The position numbers and the translations under genes were made by a program. Shown in pieces: positions 1 to 5,743 of a stretch of DNA of 10,260 nucleotides. The notes below the pieces were generated by a model. It was not told where the DNA came from, made no database searches, and was given only the letters and a program-made list of their open reading frames with translations. Source of the stretch: Deinococcus aerophilus (GTDB taxonomy: Bacteria; Deinococcota; Deinococci; Deinococcales; Deinococcaceae); NCBI RefSeq assembly GCF_014647075.1, contig NZ_BMOM01000054.1:1-10260 (forward strand), in the 5' to 3' direction. The number at the start of each line of letters is the position of its first letter. The first letter of the stretch is position 1.

Positions 1-82
1 ATAACACGCAGGGTGCCATCGGTCGATCCAAGGTCTACATATGCAATATAGAGCAGGCTGGGCACAGCCGTCAATAGGTTTT
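1..82. repeat. Left copy of 82-bp terminal overlap
   Basis: These 82 bases recur without a mismatch at 10179-10260, ending exactly at the last base of the window. An exact direct repeat running to both ends is the signature of a circular molecule assembled with overlapping ends. The unit length would be 10,178 bp. The copy contains the -10 element of the first gene (75-80), so that promoter and gene follow directly after the terminator of the recombinase operon on the circle. Confidence 0.95.
75..80 (+). promoter_or_regulatory. Leaderless-type -10 element of the Abi_2 gene
   Basis: TAGGTT fits TANNNT and lies 7 nt before the ATG at 88. No Shine-Dalgarno sequence precedes that ATG. This spacing matches the leaderless mRNA promoters described in Deinococcus. 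No clear -35 box is visible, so the call rests on the hexamer, its spacing and the parallel cases at 849, 1174 and 8180. Confidence 0.5.
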
Positions 83-87
83 ACCTT

Positions 88-822
88 ATGAGACCTCTAA
101 AACTGCGCCTAGCGGGCTTACGTGTGGGCTATCCTGACCCACCCATTCCCATGACTCATACACCCGCGCCTAAACCCGTTTCAACTGATCTCGCCGCTAT
201 TGTTGTTCTCCTATCTCCTGCTCGCCTGTCCACTTATCCAGGTGCTGACGATGCATCCCGACTGGTGAGCTATGCCAAGAATGCCAAGCTTAGCGAGGCT
301 TTGTTTCCAGTCCTTCAGCATCTTGAAATATGTCTTCGCAATAGGTGGGAAGTTGTTTTGGCTAGTCGTTTTGGCGCAGATTGGTACGATAATCCTTCTT
401 TAAATAGACTTTTGAATAATTATGGCCAATTGGAGCTTCGTAAAGGTAAAGATAAGCTTACGAAGCTGGGGCGCTCTTTTTCTTCGGGAGCTATTATAGC
501 TGAACAGACCTTTGGCTTCTGGACTAGCTTGTTTGGAACTAACTATGAAAAAGTGCTATGGGTTCCTCACGCTCGTGATCTTTTGCCGCATGCACTCCCA
601 TCAGAAAGGGACATTAAGGCTATTAGGATTGAGCTAAAAATGATCCGTGACCTTCGTAACAGACTAGCCCATCATGAGCCAATTTTAATGCGTCATAGTC
701 TATGGAGTGATTATGAAGTTGCTCTCAAGTGGCTTAATTGGATAGCGCCTGAAGTAGAAGCTTGGCTAAAAAGCTCAAGTGTTGACCGTTTTCCAGAAGT
801 CTATAAAGCCAATCGGCTTTGA
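88..822 (+). CDS. Abi_2/AbiD-type HEPN protein (abortive-infection family)
   Basis: This 244-residue protein matches the Abi_2 pattern. LSPARLSTY at 42-50 is the N-terminal signature, followed by NAKLSEALFPVLQHLEICLRN (65-85), FGFW at 142-145, and RDLRNRLAHHEP at 187-198, which holds the HEPN Rx4H motif (R190, H195). HEPN domains of this type are usually RNases or RNA-binding modules, and Abi_2 proteins have been linked to phage exclusion by cell shutdown. That role is inferred here. The ATG at 88 is preferred because a TANNNT element sits 7 nt upstream. The ATG at 151 would give 223 residues, closer to the start of conserved sequence. The gene is clearly AT-richer than the backbone and rich in A/T-ending codons, which points to recent acquisition. 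No antitoxin-like partner is obvious unless the small gene at 864 serves. Confidence 0.85.
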   Translation: MRPLKLRLAGLRVGYPDPPIPMTHTPAPKPVSTDLAAIVVLLSPARLSTYPGADDASRLVSYAKNAKLSEALFPVLQHLEICLRNRWEVVLASRFGADWYDNPSLNRLLNNYGQLELRKGKDKLTKLGRSFSSGAIIAEQTFGFWTSLFGTNYEKVLWVPHARDLLPHALPSERDIKAIRIELKMIRDLRNRLAHHEPILMRHSLWSDYEVALKWLNWIAPEVEAWLKSSSVDRFPEVYKANRL

Positions 823-848
823 GAACTGTTCTATTTTTAGGGCGATAC

Positions 849-854
849 TATAAT
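849..854 (+). promoter_or_regulatory. Consensus TATAAT -10 before the small gene
   Basis: A perfect TATAAT lies 9 nt before the ATG at 864, with no Shine-Dalgarno sequence between. This would give a leaderless or very short-leader transcript. No good -35 is seen 16-18 bp upstream. The nine bases between it and the ATG (TTGACCTAC, 855-863) recur at 1082-1090. Confidence 0.45.
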
Positions 855-863
855 TTGACCTAC

Positions 864-1085
864 ATGGGCTCAGTCTATATGGTATTCGCCCAGATCCTCG
901 TCGAATCTTGGATCAACCAGCAGATAGGTCAGCTACCCTTCAAACATAGAAAAGAGAAGTACCGCGACGACTCAGTCATTCATCACCCACTAAACGTCAT
1001 CCACTGCGAGAAACGGGGTCCGGAAAAAATCGACGTGCGCAGCGCCGAACTCGCTGGGCTGATCATCAAAGTCTGGCCGCTTTGA
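864..1085 (+). CDS. Small protein of unknown function, 73 aa
   Basis: I do not recognise this protein. The frame is open from a TTG at 819, which overlaps the stop of the Abi_2 gene by 4 nt. The ATG at 864 is chosen because a consensus TATAAT lies 9 nt before it. The product has a hydrophobic-aromatic start, a basic stretch (KHRKEKYR, about 26-33), and a C-terminal part with DVRSAELAGLIIKVWPL. Third codon positions are mostly C or G, which supports translation, and the sequence reads like a folded protein rather than antisense noise. Its position directly after a HEPN gene makes a partner or antitoxin role possible, but nothing in the sequence demonstrates this. It could also be a truncated remnant. 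Confidence 0.4.
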   Translation: MGSVYMVFAQILVESWINQQIGQLPFKHRKEKYRDDSVIHHPLNVIHCEKRGPEKIDVRSAELAGLIIKVWPL

Positions 1086-1107
1086 CCTACGCAATTGAAA
1101 TCTTGCC

Positions 1108-1166
1108 GGGCGCTCTAGGCGTCCGAACGCCCCAGGCGGCTTGGTGGTGCAGCGCCCCGAGCGCCC
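1108..1166. repeat. Nested inverted repeats upstream of the HTH gene
   Basis: An outer inverted repeat pairs GGGCGCTC (1108-1115) with GAGCGCCC (1159-1166). Inside it, GGCGT (1118-1122) pairs with ACGCC (1127-1131) across a 4-nt loop. The block ends 18 bp before the start codon at 1185 and just before its -10 element. It could be an operator for the HTH protein, a terminator-like structure for the upstream small gene, or a structural element of an origin. There is no T tract after the outer stem. Confidence 0.5.
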
Positions 1167-1173
1167 CCGCCTG

Positions 1174-1179
1174 TAGGCT
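1174..1179 (+). promoter_or_regulatory. Leaderless-type -10 element of the HTH gene
   Basis: TAGGCT fits TANNNT and lies 5 nt before the ATG at 1185, with no Shine-Dalgarno sequence. It sits just after the nested inverted repeats, so a protein bound there would be well placed to block or assist RNA polymerase. Confidence 0.5.
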
Positions 1180-1184
1180 GCGGC

Positions 1185-1946
1185 ATGACCAACGCGCCGC
1201 TGATGCTGACGCCCCGCCAAGCTGCTGAGCGACTGGGGATAGGGCTGGGCACCCTGCGGAAACATGCGGCCACCTGGGAGGCGCTGGCCGGGGAGCCGCT
1301 GCCCCGTGGGGAGCATCTGGAGCGGTTGTGGCCGGAGTCGGTCGTGACGCTGCTGGGCGAGGCGCTGGTTGCCGTTCACTGCCGTGAGGCCGCGAGCGTC
1401 GAAGGGGCGCTCGGGGCGCTCTACCGCCCTGCTGCGCCCCTGTCAATCCCGCCGCTGGACGTGTCGGAGACCCTGCGGCAGTTCATCCGCGACGAAGTAC
1501 GCGCGGTCATACGTGAGGAGATCGGTGTGATCCTGACCGCGTTGTCGTCGACGCCGACCACCATGGCCAATACCGACGCGGTGCGTCTAGCCGTTCGGGA
1601 GGAACTGAACATCCTGTTGGTGCGCCCCGGTGCCCTGGAGTCTGCGGCACGGCAAGCACCAGAAGCCCCAGTAGGCGCAGAGAGAGACAAGAGTACGCCC
1701 GTGGGTCCAGCGGCGCCTTCTCGGCCCTCTGGTGGGCCTGCGCTTCGGCCTCGATTTGCGGGGCGCAGCGGCGCGCTACTGACCCACCTTGAGAACGGCT
1801 GCGAACTGGTCAGCGGCGGCGGGATGTTCAGGGTGATGCTAGCGGGTCAGGTGGTCCAGTCGTATGCGCCTTCTGTAGCTCGCCGGGTACTGGAAGTGCC
1901 AGGCCTGCTGCGGCAGATCGGGCCAGACCGCTGGGCGCTGGCCTGA
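1185..1946 (+). CDS. Plasmid helix-turn-helix protein, unknown role
   Basis: This 253-residue protein begins with a probable DNA-binding helix-turn-helix. LTPRQAAERLGIGLGTLRKH (8-27) has the spacing of MerR/excisionase-like or helix_turn_helix_17 domains, and extends through WPESVVTLLGEAL. A charged amphipathic helix follows (about 92-118, with FIRDEVRAVIREEIG), suggesting oligomerisation. A Pro/Ala-rich linker (about 155-190) leads to a compact C-terminal segment from about 195 (GALLTHLENGCELVSGGGMF) to the end. I do not recognise a named family. Its place in the backbone beside the presumed replication genes suggests copy control, partition or accessory replication, but this is inference. 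The leaderless promoter and the inverted repeats at 1108-1166 make autoregulation plausible. Base composition matches the GC-rich backbone. Confidence 0.75.
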   Translation: MTNAPLMLTPRQAAERLGIGLGTLRKHAATWEALAGEPLPRGEHLERLWPESVVTLLGEALVAVHCREAASVEGALGALYRPAAPLSIPPLDVSETLRQFIRDEVRAVIREEIGVILTALSSTPTTMANTDAVRLAVREELNILLVRPGALESAARQAPEAPVGAERDKSTPVGPAAPSRPSGGPALRPRFAGRSGALLTHLENGCELVSGGGMFRVMLAGQVVQSYAPSVARRVLEVPGLLRQIGPDRWALA

Positions 1947-1986
1947 CACTCGGCCTTGACCCTAGCGTCAGACCAGCGCTGGCGGA

Positions 1987-2388
1987 CTAGCGGTAGCCGA
2001 CTCGGTGTTGTGCGGCCTGGGCTAACCATTCCTTGCGCGTGCAATTTCTAGCTGGACTCTCTTCAATGCCCCAACAAATTTCGCCGCTCATGTCACGTTC
2101 GCCCGTGGCGTGATGCTCCCGGTAAAGGATGTTGCCTGTTTTCTGCTCCTGGGTCAGCAGCTCCAGGGTCAGTAGTTTGGTGTCATTGATGGTGATGTAG
2201 ATGTAATCCGGCAGGTTGGTTTCCATGTCCACCATTGTCTGCATGGCTCGGGCACACGCCGCCGAAGACGTTTTGACGTTCCATAATGAGTGCGGCAAGT
2301 GCCGATGTGGACGTACATTTTGCGTTTTGGGTTCCGACGCTGTAGTCTCAATCCAATAGCCTGACGGCAAAAGCGAACGTCGCCCCAC
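1987..2388 (-). CDS. Small unknown protein on the minus strand
   Basis: The reading frame begins with GTG at 2388 (133 residues). A later ATG at 2244 would give 85 residues, from MQTMVDMETNLPDYIYI to the stop. From 2244 onward the codons are strongly biased to C or G in the third position (for example GAC, ACC, AAC, CTG, ATC, TAC), so that part is very likely translated. The N-terminal 48 codons are less convincing, and no Shine-Dalgarno sequence marks either start. The product has a beta-rich centre (DYIYITINDTKLLTLELL) and a charged, tryptophan-containing tail (CWGIEESPARNCTRKEW). I recognise no family. It is divergent from the gene at 2481 and convergent with the HTH gene, leaving 40 bp between stops. 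It may be a plasmid accessory or control protein, which is not shown. Confidence 0.5.
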   Translation of the reverse strand: MGRRSLLPSGYWIETTASEPKTQNVRPHRHLPHSLWNVKTSSAACARAMQTMVDMETNLPDYIYITINDTKLLTLELLTQEQKTGNILYREHHATGERDMSGEICWGIEESPARNCTRKEWLAQAAQHRVGYR

Positions 2389-2415
2389 TCCGGCAAGAAG
2401 AAGGCGACGCTCAAG

Positions 2416-2428
2416 CAGCCCAGGGCTG
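2416..2428. promoter_or_regulatory. Palindrome in the divergent promoter region
   Basis: CAGCCC and GGGCTG are perfect inverted repeats separated by one base. They lie in the 92-bp gap between the minus-strand gene (start 2388) and the winged-helix gene (start 2481). A possible -10, TATAGC, follows at 2438-2443 on the plus strand. The loop is too short for an RNA hairpin, so a protein-binding operator is more likely. It is a short site and could be chance in GC-rich DNA. Confidence 0.3.
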
Positions 2429-2480
2429 GCCTGGACCTATAGCGTACCGCGCTCAGGGTCTGGGGAAAAGGGGTCTAGCC

Positions 2481-3524
2481 TTGAATCCTCGCCTGACTGA
2501 ACGTTTTCTCGACATGGGCCGCGCGGCCCTCGCTTCCCGCGCGAGCGCTGTCGCCATCCCAGCCATGACCACGCCGGATGCCGCCCCGCTGCTCGTAGCG
2601 CCACCGGTGCCTATTGTCCGGCCCGCTGAGCAGCCCGTGCCCGTGGTCAGGATGTCAGCCACCCCACCGCCTGTCCGGCCCGTGTTGGCCTTCTCAGCGC
2701 CTTCGGAGCTGGTGGCGGGCCTTGACCTGAGCGAAGGCGCCAAGCGGGTCTACGCGGTCATGCACCGGCTGGCCTGCGACGTCGCATGGCTGCGGGGTCA
2801 TAAGGTCGCGCCCGATACCGTGACCATGCACGTCCCAGCGCTGGTGGTCGCTGGGCTGGCTGGGTACACCACGCGGCACCTGCGGCGGCTGCTGCCGGAG
2901 CTGATGGTCGCCAAGCTGGTGGCTGGTGGGCCGCACGCCTCGAGGGTGGGTTTACGGTCCCTATGGGATGGATGCCTTTGGTCAATCAAGGTCCGGGCCG
3001 GTCAGGCGGTGCCGGTGGTCCAGCCCGCTGAATGGAAGCATCCGTGGCGACCGGGATTCGAGGCCGACGTGGTGGGCAAAACTGGGGCTGCCGAGTTCAT
3101 GTCCGCACTACAGACCCTTGAGCTAAACGACGCTGAGAAAACGATGGCCGCCGCCCACGCCTCCGTTACAGCCGCTTACGGCGCAAAACCTGCCGCTGTC
3201 TCATCCAGTGCGGACATGGGCGGCGGGCGCGTGCAGGACGTGGTTTACCGCCTGGGTGAGCTGCCCCGCGTCCATGCCCGGAAGCGCCGCGCGCTGGTGG
3301 ACGAGCTGGGCGGGCTGCTGGCCCAGGCGGTCGACGGCGGGTCGAAGTGGAAGAGGTTGTGGTGCGGGGTGATCTGGCGAACCTGGAACAGCTATGTCGA
3401 GGGCCGCTCGGGTGAGTTGCAGGCGCTCGGAGCCGCACTCCTGCGCCTTGAGGTGGACCGGGTAGAGGGCGCGCGGATGCGGAACGCCGGGGCGGTGCTG
3501 GTGGCCCGACTGCGGCCCACTTGA
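2481..3524 (+). CDS. Winged-helix protein, possible plasmid replication initiator
   Basis: This 347-residue protein starts at TTG, chosen because AAAAGGGG (2466-2473) lies 7 nt upstream as a Shine-Dalgarno sequence. The first 75 residues are Pro/Ala/Val-rich and probably disordered. From about 81, LDLSEGAKRVYAVMHRLACD begins a helical winged-helix-like domain. Its recognition helices are probably in HVPALVVAGLAGYTTRHLRR (117-136), followed by LWDGCLWSIK (161-170), which looks like the wing. A basic helical tail (about 266-305, with ARKRRALVDELGGLL and KWKRLW) follows. The layout resembles the winged-helix proteins I associate with Deinococcus plasmids, where a replication role is assumed, but I cannot name a family with certainty. 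The repeat-rich region immediately downstream is a natural origin candidate. A transcription regulator is the main alternative. Confidence 0.7.
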   Translation: MNPRLTERFLDMGRAALASRASAVAIPAMTTPDAAPLLVAPPVPIVRPAEQPVPVVRMSATPPPVRPVLAFSAPSELVAGLDLSEGAKRVYAVMHRLACDVAWLRGHKVAPDTVTMHVPALVVAGLAGYTTRHLRRLLPELMVAKLVAGGPHASRVGLRSLWDGCLWSIKVRAGQAVPVVQPAEWKHPWRPGFEADVVGKTGAAEFMSALQTLELNDAEKTMAAAHASVTAAYGAKPAAVSSSADMGGGRVQDVVYRLGELPRVHARKRRALVDELGGLLAQAVDGGSKWKRLWCGVIWRTWNSYVEGRSGELQALGAALLRLEVDRVEGARMRNAGAVLVARLRPT

Positions 3525-3812
3525 TCTCGCTGAACTGAGAGGGTAGTCCGCCTCCCAACCTGTTGCGCTGGCCCGTGACGGCCTTCCTGTGGCCTCACCT
3601 GAGGCGGACAGATGAGCAACACTCACCTCCCTGCTGCCGGACCTTGTGGCTCATCCGCCCCGGCTCATCTTCCATAGATGAGGGAGTGGGTCATCTCGGA
3701 CACCTGCGCTGCGCTTCGGTGGCGGTTCCGCTGCGCTACACCGCTGTTCCTGGGAGTTTGACAGTTTCAGACAGGTCGTAAATCCGTACATGGTCCGATG
3801 GATTGGAATAGG
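3525..3812. other. Repeat-rich non-coding stretch, possible origin
   Basis: No convincing gene lies in these 288 bp between two convergent genes. Five ATGAG/CTCAT half-sites fall within about 90 bp: GATGAGC 3611-3617, GGCTCATC 3648-3655, GGCTCATC 3662-3669, GATGAG 3677-3682, and a diverged GGTCATCTC 3689-3697. Two of them form CTCATCT-N5-AGATGAG (3664-3682). GTCCGCCTC (3546-3554) pairs with GAGGCGGAC (3601-3609), and CGCTGCGCT is repeated at 3707-3715 and 3729-3737. A TTGACA at 3758-3763 could start an antisense transcript into the HUH gene. The cluster is iteron-like and lies between two candidate replication genes. No AT-rich opening region is obvious, so transcription termination or regulation remains possible. 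Confidence 0.4.
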
Positions 3813-4616
3813 TCAAGCCGCCTTCGGTTTCCGGGGGGACTTCTCGCGGGCCTTCGGACGGTCCAGAGTCCCAGCTTCGACGGCGGCGCGCTCCATCTCC
3901 CCGATGCGCCAACCGCGTAGGCAGGGCACTCTGGCCCAGTCGCTGCTGTCCACGCTGCCGCCGCTGCGAGCGTGGATGTACTCGAGAACGCCCGACACGA
4001 TGCCGTGGGGGTGGGGGTGACGGTCATGGTCCGCGCGGCATAGCCGGGCGTCACCGGGCTTCGCCAAGTAGTTGGCGTGGCCTTCCAGGTTGTAGACGGT
4101 CTGGCGGTCCTTGATGGGCAGCAGCGGACGCGCCAGCAGCCCAGCGGGGGCTGTGGTGATGTGCAGGTGGAGCCGTCCGCCTCTGGCCCGCTCCAGCTTC
4201 CACAGCGCCGAGTAGTTCAAGTCCACTACCAGGCGCACCACGCGGACAGCCTGTTCCACGGTGGCGGGGTCATACAGGCTGCCCGAGAATGGGAAGTCCA
4301 CCACCACCACCACGAGCGGGCCGTGAATGGCTTCCAACCGCCGAAGCTGGTGCAGGATGTCGGCGGCGCGGCTGGCCTGAGCCTTGAGGTTCCAGCGCAG
4401 CACGGTGGGAATGCAGTTGTAGAGCTGCTTGTCAGGAATGCTGTCCAGGTCGATGGTCTGCCGGGGGCGGTAGGGGCTGGCACAGTACAGCGGGTCATCA
4501 AGCAGCGCCGGAAGGGCAGCGCGGATGACCTGGGCGTCGGTACCGTACTCGAAGACCTTGGCGTGTTCGGTAGGGCATAGCACCGCGCTGGGCGCGGTTG
4601 TATCATTCATGGGCAT
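3813..4616 (-). CDS. Probable HUH-family Rep (rolling-circle initiator)
   Basis: The 267-residue product carries the three landmarks of HUH endonuclease Rep proteins in the right order. A hydrophobic strand LVVVVVDFPF (101-110) may be motif I. GGRLHLHIT (146-154) holds the HxH metal-binding pair H150 and H152. ANYLAKPGD (181-189) holds a YxxK catalytic motif with Y183 and K186. Such proteins nick one strand at the double-strand origin and stay covalently attached through the tyrosine. The ATG at 4616 is chosen because AAAGGA lies about 8 nt upstream on the minus strand. A second in-frame ATG lies two codons in. The C-terminus is very basic (RPKAREKSPRKPKAA), suited to DNA contact. A palindrome just upstream (4633-4654) could be its nick hairpin or operator. 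The spacing between HUH and YxxK is usual. The family call is by motif only. Confidence 0.6.
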   Translation of the reverse strand: MPMNDTTAPSAVLCPTEHAKVFEYGTDAQVIRAALPALLDDPLYCASPYRPRQTIDLDSIPDKQLYNCIPTVLRWNLKAQASRAADILHQLRRLEAIHGPLVVVVVDFPFSGSLYDPATVEQAVRVVRLVVDLNYSALWKLERARGGRLHLHITTAPAGLLARPLLPIKDRQTVYNLEGHANYLAKPGDARLCRADHDRHPHPHGIVSGVLEYIHARSGGSVDSSDWARVPCLRGWRIGEMERAAVEAGTLDRPKAREKSPRKPKAA

Positions 4617-4632
4617 ACTGGTTTTCCTTTCT

Positions 4633-4654
4633 GGCAGGCGTGGGGACGCCTGCC
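4633..4654. repeat. Perfect 9-bp inverted repeat next to the Rep start
   Basis: GGCAGGCGT (4633-4641) and ACGCCTGCC (4646-4654) pair perfectly around a GGGG loop. The structure lies 16 bp upstream of the Rep start codon, immediately before its Shine-Dalgarno sequence in the minus-strand direction. Possible roles are a nick-site hairpin, a binding site for Rep autoregulation, or a leader hairpin limiting Rep expression. On the plus strand it is followed by a weak T-rich run (TGTTTCGTTG), but no plus-strand gene ends here. Confidence 0.6.
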
Positions 4655-4656
4655 TG

Positions 4657-5065
4657 TTTCGTTGTCCTCCATGTTCCTGTCGATGTGCGTGTTTGGCAAT
4701 CGAAGGCCGAACACCCTGAGTGAGCTATTCCTCTTGAGAGAGGCGTCTGGCTGAGTAATTTGATCGGGTGACCGCGAGATGCGTTGAAAGGGTGTCGATC
4801 TCGCCCGCCGCGCGTGTCGGTCACCACCTGCCGGTCAGCCGCAGTGATGGCCCACACGCTGGAAATATCGCCGTCACCTTGAAATCAGGGTCTGAAGGTG
4901 CAGCGCGGCGGGCTGGTCCGCATCGACAATGCCCATGACGCAAGCGCAGATGCCGAGGGCCGGGGGCGGATGTGTACGGGTGAGTGCAGGACTTGGACAA
5001 CCGGCAGCCCGAGGGGGCAGTGAAACGACGAGGTGGTGAGCGGAGTTGCCCACAGGAGGAAGGAC
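4657..5065. other. Structured non-coding stretch between Rep and the 100-aa gene
   Basis: About 400 bp hold no gene I can support. Nested inverted repeats lie at 4767-4825: GGTGACC (4767-4773) with GGTCACC (4819-4825), and GCGAGAT (4774-4780) with ATCTCGC (4798-4804). They could form a stem enclosing a 17-nt loop. Their place upstream of the Rep gene suits a single- or double-strand origin, or the Rep promoter region. A GTG-started frame of 41 codons (4898-5023) is open on the plus strand, but it has no ribosome-binding site and no recognisable product. The stretch may hold decayed coding sequence. Confidence 0.4.
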
Positions 5066-5368
5066 ATGGTGAATGGAATGGAGCAGCAAATAACGGTCGA
5101 CTCGGTGATCGAGTCCTCGGCGGACCAGGCAGTGCCGGTGATCCGCCGCCCGTCGAACTTGGACCGCTGGCATGAAGTCCGGCGGCAGGAGCATGACCTG
5201 ATCGTCGGGCCGTCGATGGAAGCCGCCGCCGAGCTGCGCGCCGAGGGCCGGACCTGGAGCGAGTGCGTGGCGGAATTGAACCGGCGCGGTCTGACCTCGC
5301 GGATTGAAGCTCCCTGGACCTTCCCGTCGCTGACCCAGGCGTATGCCCGCTGGTGTAAGCGTCGGTGA
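5066..5368 (+). CDS. 100-aa protein with recombinase-tail-like helical domain
   Basis: The ATG at 5066 is preferred over upstream in-frame codons because a strong AGGAGGA (5054-5060) lies 5 nt before it. The second half (about 51-100) has the pattern AAELRAEGRTWSECVAELN, RRGL, then PW and a final helix ending YARWCKRR. This resembles the helical segment that follows the catalytic domain in serine recombinases (Recombinase, PF07508), where the usual form is LR-x-G-x-S/T-W/Y-x-E-I-A-x-x-LN-x-x-G, then a Trp. No catalytic serine domain is present, so this is either a free-standing DNA-binding domain or a remnant. Its clean start and Shine-Dalgarno sequence argue for a functional gene. It shares this pattern with the 52-aa protein at 9950. 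A short hairpin follows its stop. Confidence 0.65.
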   Translation: MVNGMEQQITVDSVIESSADQAVPVIRRPSNLDRWHEVRRQEHDLIVGPSMEAAAELRAEGRTWSECVAELNRRGLTSRIEAPWTFPSLTQAYARWCKRR

Positions 5369-5374
5369 TCTGTG

Positions 5375-5393
5375 GCCCGCCAGCACGGCGGGC
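5375..5393 (+). terminator. Hairpin after the 100-aa gene, weak terminator
   Basis: GCCCGCC and GGCGGGC pair across a 5-nt loop, 6 bp after the stop at 5368. The bases after it (TTGCTGCTGC) are not a proper T tract, so termination is uncertain. The hairpin overlaps the 27-bp direct repeat at 5376-5402. The copy of that repeat near 7371 has changes that weaken this stem, so the conserved element may not be the hairpin itself. Confidence 0.35.
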
Positions 5394-5402
5394 TTGCTGC
5401 TG
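5376..5402. repeat. 27-bp imperfect direct repeat, copy 1
   Basis: This copy matches 7371-7397 at 24 of 27 positions, with a shared core CCAGCACGGC at 5380-5389. The two copies bracket the DndB-like gene, its promoter and its terminator, 1,995 bp apart, in the same orientation. They could mark the ends of an inserted module or be remnants of recombination. The region between 5403 and 5596 holds no gene I can support. Confidence 0.6.
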
Positions 5403-5596
5403 CGCGGAGTTGATCTTTTCCATTGCATTTCTACAATGAGGTTCCGAGAAGGAAAAGGGATGCTCCGGATCCCAATGCCAGCGACGTTAGGGCACCATGG
5501 CTGGAACGTGCGACATCGCAGGGATGGATCTGCCGTCGCCAGAACTGTCGTGCTGAACGGCGTAACAGAACTTCTAAACGATGACCATCCCATTCC

Positions 5597-5618
5597 GTTA
5601 CGTCTGATTGGACGTAAC
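5597..5618. promoter_or_regulatory. DndB-type operator 1, TACG-N10-CGTA
   Basis: GTTACGTC (5597-5604) and GACGTAAC (5611-5618) form a perfect 8-bp inverted repeat with a 6-bp centre. TACG (5599-5602) and CGTA (5613-5616) are separated by exactly ten bases. This is the site form I recall being reported for Salmonella DndB on its own promoter. Bases 5598-5618 are identical to 5628-5648. The operator ends 3 bp before the -35 box. Confidence 0.75.
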
Positions 5619-5621
5619 CTC

Positions 5622-5650
5622 TTGACATTACGTCTGATTGGACGTAACGT
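5622..5650 (+). promoter_or_regulatory. Promoter of the DndB-like gene
   Basis: A consensus -35 TTGACA (5622-5627) is followed after 17 bp by TAACGT (5645-5650), which keeps the three most conserved -10 bases (T, A, final T). The spacer is almost entirely filled by operator 2, so a bound protein would exclude RNA polymerase. The leader to the ATG at 5744 is about 90 nt. It contains ACGCACGTA twice (5662-5670 and 5702-5710), which may be extra half-sites. Confidence 0.7.
5628..5648. promoter_or_regulatory. DndB-type operator 2, inside the promoter
   Basis: This is an exact copy of the 21 bases at 5598-5618, starting 30 bp further on. TACG is at 5629-5632 and CGTA at 5643-5646. It lies between the -35 and -10 boxes and overlaps the -10. 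Two copies about three helical turns apart would sit on the same face of the DNA and could bind cooperatively. Confidence 0.75.
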
Positions 5651-5743
5651 CTATCTCAGGTACGCACGTATAGGCGACTGGAATTTACGGAGCGAATGGG
5701 GACGCACGTAATGGAATGAACTCCCGGGCAAGGAGGAACCACT

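Noticed and set aside
1498..1515. Near-match to the DndB-type operator (TACG-N10-CGTG)
   Set aside because: It has one mismatch in the defining bases, lacks extended palindromy and lies inside the HTH coding sequence, so chance is likely.
3598..3700. Possible CRISPR-like array of CTCAT units
   Set aside because: The units are only 6-8 bp, occur in both orientations and have irregular spacing. They look like protein-binding half-sites, and no cas genes are present.
4077..4580. Plus-strand frame of 167 codons
   Set aside because: It is antisense to the HUH Rep candidate, whose product has coherent motifs and a Shine-Dalgarno sequence. The antisense product shows no recognisable pattern.
4874..5593. 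Minus-strand frame of 239 codons
   Set aside because: It is antisense to the 100-aa gene, which has a strong ribosome-binding site. Its product is low-complexity and rich in Pro, Arg and Ser, as expected from the reverse of GC-rich DNA.
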